Positions 58,478 to 64,000 of a stretch of 64,000 nt of DNA are shown here, piece after piece. Source of the DNA: Streptosporangium saharense (lineage in GTDB: Bacteria > Actinomycetota > Actinomycetes > Streptosporangiales > Streptosporangiaceae); NCBI RefSeq assembly GCF_014203715.1, contig NZ_JACHJP010000002.1, positions 806,001-870,000 of the forward strand, given 5' to 3'. Made by a program: the position numbers and the translations under genes. How positions within the stretch are numbered: position 1 is the first letter of the stretch; every line of letters starts with the position of its first letter. The notes under the pieces were generated by a model, which saw only the letters and a program-made list of their open reading frames with translations, searched no databases and had not been told where the DNA came from.

Positions 58478-59809
58478 GTGAGCAACTACCTCGATTCCTG
58501 GCGGGAGCTTCCCGCGGCGCAGCAGCCCGAGTGGCCCGACCGCGGCGAGCTGGACAAGGTCGTCGCCGAACTTTCCGTACTTCCTCCCCTCGTCTTCGCG
58601 GGGGAATGTGACAACCTCAAGGCCGAGCTGGCGGCGGTGACGCGTGGCGAGGCCTTCGTGCTGCAGGGTGGCGACTGCGCCGAGACGTTCGCCGGGGCCA
58701 CCGCCGACGGCGTGCGCAACAAGCTGAAGACGCTGCTGCAGATGGCGATCGTGCTCACCTACGCGGGGAGAGTCCCCGTGGTGAAGATCGGCCGGATAGC
58801 GGGGCAGTTCGCCAAGCCCCGCTCGAAGGGGACCGAGGTCCGCAACGGTGTCGAGCTGCCCGCCTACCGGGGCGACATGGTCAACGGCTTCGACTTCACC
58901 CCCGAGTCCCGCATCCCGAACCCGGAACGGCTGCTTCGCGCCTACCACTCCTCCGCGGTGACGCTGAACCTGGTCCGCGCCTTCACCAAGGGGGGCTACG
59001 CCGACCTGCGGCAGGTGCACGCCTGGAACCAGGACTTCGTGAGCGAGTCCCCCGCGGGCAAGCGCTACGAGCGGCTCGCCAGGGAGATCGACCAGGCGCT
59101 GGCGTTCATGCACGCCTGCGGGGCCGACCCGGCCGAGTTCCACGGCGTGGAGTTCTACTCCTCGCACGAGGCGCTCATCCTCGACTACGACAGGGCGCTG
59201 ACCAGGGTCGACTCCAGGACCGGCGAGCCGTACGACGTGTCGGCGCACATGGTCTGGATCGGCGAGCGCACCCGCCAGCTCGACAGCGCGCACGTGGAGT
59301 TCTTCTCCCGCATCCGCAACCCGATCGGCGTGAAGCTCGGCCCGACGACGACTGCCGAGGACGCCCTGGCGCTGGTCGACAAGCTCAACCCCGACAACGA
59401 GCCTGGCCGCCTGACGTTCATCACCAGGATGGGCGCCTCCAAGATCCGCGAGCACCTGCCCGCCCTGGTGGAGAAGGTCACCGCGAACGGCGCCCAGATC
59501 GCCTGGATCTGCGACCCGATGCACGGCAACACCTTCGAGGCCCCCAGCGGCCACAAGACCCGGCGTCTCGACGACGTGCTCGACGAGGTCGCGGGCTTCT
59601 TCGAGGTGCACCGGGAGCTCGGCACGCACCCGGGCGGCATCCACATCGAGTTCACCGGCGACGACGTCACCGAGTGTGTGGGTGGCGCCTACGAGATCGC
59701 CGAGGACGACCTGGCGCTGCGCTACGAGACGGCCTGCGACCCTCGGCTGAACCGGAGCCAGTCGCTGGACATGGCCTTCCGGGTCGCGGAGCTCTACCGC
59801 TCATCCTGA
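58478..59809 (+). CDS. Class II DAHP synthase (3-deoxy-7-phosphoheptulonate synthase)
   Basis: A 443-aa enzyme condensing PEP and erythrose-4-phosphate, the first step of the shikimate pathway. Class II blocks: VFAGECDNLKAELAAV, LQGGDCAETF (metal Cys), VVKIGRIAGQFAKPRS, LPAYRGDMVNGFD, EFFSRIRNPIGVKLGPTTT, IWICDPMHGNTFEAPSGHKT and GIHIEFTGDDVTECVGG. GTG 58478; no strong Shine-Dalgarno, so a leaderless or short-leader message is possible. Usual gene names in relatives are aroG or aroH. Confidence 0.94.
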   Translation: MSNYLDSWRELPAAQQPEWPDRGELDKVVAELSVLPPLVFAGECDNLKAELAAVTRGEAFVLQGGDCAETFAGATADGVRNKLKTLLQMAIVLTYAGRVPVVKIGRIAGQFAKPRSKGTEVRNGVELPAYRGDMVNGFDFTPESRIPNPERLLRAYHSSAVTLNLVRAFTKGGYADLRQVHAWNQDFVSESPAGKRYERLAREIDQALAFMHACGADPAEFHGVEFYSSHEALILDYDRALTRVDSRTGEPYDVSAHMVWIGERTRQLDSAHVEFFSRIRNPIGVKLGPTTTAEDALALVDKLNPDNEPGRLTFITRMGASKIREHLPALVEKVTANGAQIAWICDPMHGNTFEAPSGHKTRRLDDVLDEVAGFFEVHRELGTHPGGIHIEFTGDDVTECVGGAYEIAEDDLALRYETACDPRLNRSQSLDMAFRVAELYRSS

Positions 59810-59835
59810 TTTTTCGTGCTTTTTCGTGACATACG

Positions 59836-59864
59836 AGGGTCCCACGCCGGTGGTGCGGGACCCT
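59836..59864. terminator. Bidirectional hairpin between DAHP synthase and thioredoxin
   Basis: AGGGTCCC/GGGACCCT arms around a 13-base loop containing a smaller ACG-like pairing, in an 89-base gap between converging genes. T-rich stretches (TTTTTCGTGC, TTTCGT) flank it on both sides. Confidence 0.7.
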
Positions 59865-59898
59865 TCGCGGCCTTTCGTACCCGTTTAATCCGGGAAGC

Positions 59899-60270
59899 TC
59901 AGTCGTTCTGGGCGCGGAGCTCGTTGGCCAGCTCGGCCCTGATCGCCTCCATGTCGAGCGCCCGGACCTGACCGATGAGGTCCTCAAGGGCGGGCTCGGG
60001 AAGCACCCCGGGCTGGGCGAAGACGACGATGCCGTCACGGATGGCCATGACCGTGGGGATCGAGGTGATCTCGAAGCCCTGCGCGAGCCCCTGCTCGGCC
60101 TCGGTGTCGATCTTCCCGAACTTGATGTCGTTGTGCTTCTCCGAGGACTTCTCGAAAATCGGACCGAACATGCGGCACGGCGCGCACCAGGACGCCCAGA
60201 AGTCCAGCAGGACGATGCCCTCGTCGGCGATTTCGTTGAAGTTCTTCTCGGTTACCTCAATAGTCGCCAC
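59899..60270 (-). CDS. trxA: Thioredoxin
   Basis: A 123-aa thioredoxin with active site WASWCAPCRMFGPIFEK (CAPC instead of the usual CGPC), EQGLAQGFEITSIPTVMAIRD and the cis-Pro region TSIPT. A C-terminal extension of about 15 acidic/helical residues follows. Copy C of the intergenic repeat lies upstream; ATG 60270 is preceded by AGAGGAG. CAPC thioredoxins occur in actinomycetes. Confidence 0.94.
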   Translation of the reverse strand: MATIEVTEKNFNEIADEGIVLLDFWASWCAPCRMFGPIFEKSSEKHNDIKFGKIDTEAEQGLAQGFEITSIPTVMAIRDGIVVFAQPGVLPEPALEDLIGQVRALDMEAIRAELANELRAQND

Positions 60271-60436
60271 CTGTGGCTCCTCTTCTTGTCACGTCTTGTA
60301 CGGCTCGCATAACCACTTCCCTCCCCCGGACATTCCATCCCGCCGACCCCCCGACGGCGCCGAACCCACCCCATCAAAGATGGCCAGGTCCGGCACCGTG
60401 AGCACAGAGTTTTGGCTTGAACTCCCCGGCGCCAAG

Positions 60437-60589
60437 TGTGAAGGGTTTGGGGTACCGGTGCCGTGCGTGAGGAGTTTCGGCTTGGGCGCGTCGGTGAGCT
60501 GGACTGAGGAGCGACGGAGCGCAGCGGAGGAGTGACGAGGGAAGTCACCGACTTCAGGCGCCCAAGCCCGCGACGCCGCCAGGCGTCGC
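60437..60589. repeat. Intergenic repeat family, copy C
   Basis: Same orientation and order as copy B: leader ending ACCGGTGCCGTGCGTGAGGA, core of 90 bases bounded by GGCTTGGGCGC (60479-60489) and GCGCCCAAGCC (60558-60568), and tail hairpin GCGACGCC/GGCGTCGC (60570-60589) followed by AAAG. It fills the gap between trxA and the nuclease gene. No gene is seen in 60271-60609; ORF frames here repeat those in copy A and B. Confidence 0.88.
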
Positions 60590-60609
60590 AAAGAGACACA
60601 GCGCAAAAG

Positions 60610-62958
60610 CTACAGAATTAGGCCAACCACCAGGGGATCATGATCCGAAGACCGGAACGCGTCCGGCCGGTAGAGCTGGGGCGGGTTGTACTCGGTGTTG
60701 TAGTCGAGGATGCGGCTCTCGTCGGAGTTGACGTGCCAGATCGTCGCCCCCGTCACCCTCCTGAGCAGGTCCCGGCCCGCCATGGCGTGGTCGAGTTCCC
60801 CGCTGCGGCCGTCGTAGAGGTAGCTGTAGCGCAGCGGCGCCGGGACGAACCGCTTGCTGAGGCTGGTCAGCCCGCCCGTCTCAAGCGTGTCGATCGGGTC
60901 CTCCTCGCCGTAGGCGTTGAGGTCGCCGAGCACCAGCGCGTTGGGCAGCCGCAGGCTCTGGACGAGGTCCAGCGTCGCCTTGGCCTGGCGGACACGTTCG
61001 CCGTTGTAGCAGCCCTGGCCGTCGCCCTGGTCGGCGTCGGGACCGGTGGCGGCGGTGTCGCAGCCCTTCGACTTGAAGTGGTTGACGACCACCGTGAACG
61101 GCTCGCCGCCCCGGACCCTGCGGAAGGTCTGGATCAGCGGGGGCCGCCTGAAGACCGGGTCGGCCGAGGAGCGGGCGGGGCCGACGGGCGTGAGCTTGGC
61201 AGGCTTGTAGATCACCGCGACGTGGATCAGGTCGGTGCCCGGGTTGGGGTGGGTCAGCGCCGCGTAGGTGCCCGCGCCAACTTCGGCGTTGAGCGCGTCG
61301 ACCAGAGCCTGGACGGCGGTCTGGCCGTTGTTCTGGACCTCCATAAGACCGACCGCGTCGGCGTTCAGGCCCTTGAGCGTGGCGACCAGCTTGGTGAGCT
61401 GCCGCCGCTGCTCCTCGGCGGTGTTGGCGCCGCGTGAGCCCAGGGTGGTGAACCAGTTGAGGGTGTTGAGGCTGGCCACCCTGACGTTGCCGAGCACCGG
61501 CAGCGGCACGGGCAGGCGGGGGTTGGTCCGCAGGAAGGTGACCGGTTTGGTCGGCTGGAGGCGGTAGACGCCGAAGCCGTACCCCAGGACACCGGTGGCG
61601 CCGAGCGTGGTGTCACCGAGGCGGACGACGCGCGGGTCCGTGTAGGGGATGACCGGCGGGTTCTCCCTGGTCGAACCGTCGTCGAGGAGCAGGGCGCGGC
61701 GCTGGTTGGCGGCCTCGTCGACGCCGGGCCTGTCGGTCGCCTGGAAGAGGCGCCCTCCTGAGGAGAGGGTGAGTTCGCCGTAGCGGCCCAGGTTGTAGTG
61801 GTCGGTGACGGTCAGCGGCCCGGTGACGGTGACGAGCATGCTCTCGACCGGTTCGAGGGTCGAGCCCGCGGGGCGCGGCAGGCTCACCCTGGCCGGGGCG
61901 ACGGCGCCGGTTCCGCAGACGTCGACGGCGGTGACGGGCGACAGCTCGGTCCAGCCGTTGTACTCGACGACCTTGCCGGTGACCAGCACCCGGTCCCCGG
62001 CCTTGACGTCCTTGAACGTGTCGCGGCCGTAGGCGAACAGGCCCTCCGAGGTGGCGGGGTCGGCGTCGGGGGCGGTGTCCTGCAGGAAGAAGCCGCCGAG
62101 CTGGTCGGCCCGCTGGAAGTCTCCGGTCACCACGCCCTGGACGCGTACGGTCTGACCCGCCAGCGGGCTGACATCCCCGCTGCCCTGCACCTGGGAGATC
62201 CGGTGGGTCGCGGGGCTCTGACACGGCTCCCCGGTCGGCGTGACCGTCGGCGAAACCGTGGGAGTGGGCGTGACCGTGGGAGTGGGCGAAGGGGTGCCGC
62301 ACGGCGCGGCGGCCGTGGCCCCGTTGCGCGGCGCGGGAGGCGCGCTCACCAGGTCGGTGCCGTTGACGTCGGTGTCGGCGCAGCCGTGGTCCCCGCGCAG
62401 GGCCGCCGTCGTCGCGGACAGGGCGGGAGCCGGGACGCCCTCGGCGTAGTTGGCGGTGCCGTACCCGACGAGGTCGGCGATGAGGGCGCTCTGCTCGGGT
62501 GAGCAGGGGGTCGAGCCGCCGTTGCAGGCCAGGCCCTGGGCGGAGCGGACCAGGACGACCTTGCCCGAGGTGGCGCTCATGTTGGCCGTCCCGGTGGCGT
62601 CCGGGGTGGGCAGCGGGGCACCGGTGCTTCCCCCGGCGAGCTGGACCAGGTGGTAGCGGCCGGGCTCCAGCGTGCCGGACAGCGGCACGACGGGGTTGGC
62701 GGCGAAGGTGCCGGTGCCGGTCGCGCTGCCGTACTGGACGGACCAGCCGTCAAGCGTGACCGGCGCGGAGCTCCGGTTGAACAGTTCGACGAAGTCGTTG
62801 GCGAGGGGTGCGCCGCTGTTGCCGCCCGCGCCGTAGACCTGGCTGATGACGACGGTTCCCGGGTCGGCGAGGGCGGGGGCCGGGGTGAGGGCGGTGACCG
62901 TGGCCGCGGCGACGCCGAGGACGGTCAGAGCGGAGAGGGCTCTGGATAAGGCACGCAT
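60610..62958 (-). CDS. Large secreted lamin-tail / endonuclease-exonuclease-phosphatase (ExeM/NucH-type) protein
   Basis: A 782-aa exported protein: signal peptide (LSALTVLGVAAATVTALTPA, cleavage near ALADP), a lamin-tail domain (VVISQVYGAGGNSGAPLAND, FVELFNRSSAPVTLDGWSVQ), a Thr/Pro linker (about residues 230-250), an OB-fold/DUF region (about 255-470) and a C-terminal EEP nuclease domain (VRVASLNTLNWFTTLG, GLMEVQNNGQ, VVNHFKSKGCDT, LVLGDLNAYGEEDP, SSDHDPLVVGLI). Catalytic DLN and SDH motifs are intact. Similar proteins (ExeM, NucH) are extracellular DNases. ATG 62958 is used; an in-frame GTG at 62994 exists, both with weak ribosome sites. Confidence 0.88.
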   Translation of the reverse strand: MRALSRALSALTVLGVAAATVTALTPAPALADPGTVVISQVYGAGGNSGAPLANDFVELFNRSSAPVTLDGWSVQYGSATGTGTFAANPVVPLSGTLEPGRYHLVQLAGGSTGAPLPTPDATGTANMSATSGKVVLVRSAQGLACNGGSTPCSPEQSALIADLVGYGTANYAEGVPAPALSATTAALRGDHGCADTDVNGTDLVSAPPAPRNGATAAAPCGTPSPTPTVTPTPTVSPTVTPTGEPCQSPATHRISQVQGSGDVSPLAGQTVRVQGVVTGDFQRADQLGGFFLQDTAPDADPATSEGLFAYGRDTFKDVKAGDRVLVTGKVVEYNGWTELSPVTAVDVCGTGAVAPARVSLPRPAGSTLEPVESMLVTVTGPLTVTDHYNLGRYGELTLSSGGRLFQATDRPGVDEAANQRRALLLDDGSTRENPPVIPYTDPRVVRLGDTTLGATGVLGYGFGVYRLQPTKPVTFLRTNPRLPVPLPVLGNVRVASLNTLNWFTTLGSRGANTAEEQRRQLTKLVATLKGLNADAVGLMEVQNNGQTAVQALVDALNAEVGAGTYAALTHPNPGTDLIHVAVIYKPAKLTPVGPARSSADPVFRRPPLIQTFRRVRGGEPFTVVVNHFKSKGCDTAATGPDADQGDGQGCYNGERVRQAKATLDLVQSLRLPNALVLGDLNAYGEEDPIDTLETGGLTSLSKRFVPAPLRYSYLYDGRSGELDHAMAGRDLLRRVTGATIWHVNSDESRILDYNTEYNPPQLYRPDAFRSSDHDPLVVGLIL

Positions 62959-63119
62959 GAGGCGGAGCGTAGAACCGGTTTGATCTGCCGACACTTACTT
63001 GAAAATGGCTAGATGGTGAAATCAGCGAATCTTGACACTAAGTGCTGACTAAAGGCATCAGTTATAGCTTGCTATGACGTAGATCTCGCGCGAGGCTTCG
63101 TCTGGGGTATCACTGTTTT

Positions 63120-64000
63120 ATGAGAACTCTGGACGTGGGTTGGATAACCTGCGCCGCCTCCCCTGAGTGCGCGGGATCGGCCCGGCAGCCGTACGGGCGC
63201 TGCCTGGCCCATCTGGAGCATCACGAGCTCGACGAGGTCGTCCGCGGCCTGTCCCCCGGCTCCGCGATCGACCTGCGGGGCACCGTCATCGGCAAGGACC
63301 TGCTGGACCGGGTCCTCGCCCCCACCCGTGGCCGTCTCGGCAGAGCCAGGTTCGACCTGGCCGTCTTCCCCGACGACGTCAGGTTCTGCGACGTCGAGTT
63401 CGGCGGGGACGTCTCCTTCGACCAGGCCCGTTTCCATCGCCTGGCCTCGTTCGTCGGCGCCCGGTTCGCCGGGAACGTCTCCTTCAGGGAGGTCAGGTTC
63501 GTCAGGGAGGTCTCCCTGCACGGCGTCCACGTCACCGGGCACGCGGCCTTCGACCGGGTGTCCACGGGCAGGGACGCCCTGTTCGGCGCGGCGAGGTTCG
63601 CGCGGACCGTCTCCTTCGAGGGGGCCGAGTTCCACGACTTCGCCACCTTCGACGGCACCCGTTTCCAGGGTGACGTGACCTTCCGCGGCTGCCGGTTCGG
63701 CAGGGCGGTCTCCTTCAGGAAGACGGAGTTCGGCGGTCTCGCCGGGTTCGAGGCGACGCGGTTCTGGGCGGGCGGCTACCTGGCCCCGGCCTCGGTCGGC
63801 CGGCGGCTGGCCCTGACGGGGGCGTGGGCGGGCAACGGCCTCGACCTGGCGGCCCGCGACTGCCCCGTCGACCTGCGGCGCATCCGGGTGACCGGCCGCC
63901 TGAGCGTGCGCCTCGACGGCGCGGTCGCCGACCTGGAGGGGGCGACGCTACGCGGCCAGGCCACGGTCAGCGGGACCGGCACGGCCTCGGTGACCTCCGT
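63120..64000 (+). CDS. Pentapeptide-repeat protein with zinc-ribbon-like N-terminus, 3' end outside window
   Basis: The frame from ATG 63120 is open to the window end (293 codons visible). An N-terminal cysteine cluster (CAASPECAGSA, YGRCLAHL) resembles a zinc-binding lead-in, then pentapeptide-like repeats with Phe every fifth residue: FDLAVFPDDVRFCDVEFGGD, SFDQARFHRLASFVGARF, TFDGTRFQGDVTFRGCRF. Such proteins in Streptosporangiaceae often continue into an NTPase or membrane domain; that part is not in view. No ribosome site is visible (TTTTATG directly upstream), so a leaderless mRNA is possible. Function unknown. Confidence 0.75.
   Translation, partial: MRTLDVGWITCAASPECAGSARQPYGRCLAHLEHHELDEVVRGLSPGSAIDLRGTVIGKDLLDRVLAPTRGRLGRARFDLAVFPDDVRFCDVEFGGDVSFDQARFHRLASFVGARFAGNVSFREVRFVREVSLHGVHVTGHAAFDRVSTGRDALFGAARFARTVSFEGAEFHDFATFDGTRFQGDVTFRGCRFGRAVSFRKTEFGGLAGFEATRFWAGGYLAPASVGRRLALTGAWAGNGLDLAARDCPVDLRRIRVTGRLSVRLDGAVADLEGATLRGQATVSGTGTASVTS

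Noticed and set aside
60289-60606. 105-codon minus-strand ORF between trxA and the nuclease gene
   Set aside because: Lies entirely in repeat copy C and has the same by-product frame as copies A and B.

Overview
The window is very GC-rich chromosomal DNA from an actinomycete, most likely of the Streptosporangiales (Streptosporangium/Nonomuraea type). The evidence is GTG/TTG starts, rare TTA codons, a Scr1-type HTH/DUF397 pair, the 14-bp CelR/CebR palindrome, and a c-di-AMP (ydaO-type) riboswitch ahead of a CHAP hydrolase. No rRNA, tRNA, CRISPR array, insertion sequence or prophage was recognised. The genus is inferred from gene style only.

Layout. 1-8.3 kb: end of an LCP cell-wall ligase, a cytoplasmic-looking S8 peptidase with a small propeptide-like partner, two tandem secreted beta-helix paralogues, and an ABC-2 exporter divergent from a TetR repressor. 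8.4-13.6 kb: voltage-gated cation channel, ribosomal protein S4 and a DUF2470 protein sharing tandem iron-box-like sites, ClpP with a ClgR-like site, a GNAT enzyme, CsbD and small hypotheticals. 13.6-19.8 kb: ROK regulator divergent from a compact Entner-Doudoroff operon (zwf-edd-glk-eda). 20-25.7 kb: P-loop protein, VanJ-like phosphatase, Scr1/DUF397 pair, TPR protein, Lrp regulator. 25.8-29.3 kb: fused indolepyruvate:ferredoxin oxidoreductase. 29.4-40.6 kb: alpha-glucan set (LacI regulator, MsiK-like ABC ATPase, GH13 glucosidase, pullulanase) with an ACT protein, a third beta-helix protein, a glycolipid-binding-fold protein and an esterase.

40.7-47.9 kb: a nonulosonic (sialic-like) acid surface-glycan locus: a trifunctional NeuA-HAD-NeuB fusion, a GT2, a polysialyltransferase-like protein and two opposing glycosyltransferase-like genes. 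48-50.1 kb: SDR with a 21-bp perfect operator, then the riboswitch-controlled CHAP hydrolase. 50.2-57.1 kb: cellobiose operon cebEFG-bglC-celR plus aldose epimerase, preceded by two perfect CelR boxes. 57.1-64 kb: FAD monooxygenase, class II DAHP synthase, thioredoxin, large secreted lamin-tail/nuclease protein, and the start of a pentapeptide-repeat gene running off the window.

The strongest signal not explained by genes is an intergenic repeat family at three places (42.83-43.06, 45.40-45.60 and 60.44-60.59 kb). It has a ~90-bp core bounded by 11-bp inverted repeats, followed by a small hairpin whose stem changes between copies with compensating substitutions. Two copies 15 kb apart are almost identical. 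Carbohydrate use is the metabolic theme: cellobiose and maltodextrin systems deliver glucose that Glk, Zwf, Edd and Eda can take to pyruvate, and extracytoplasmic glycans are built by the nonulosonate locus.
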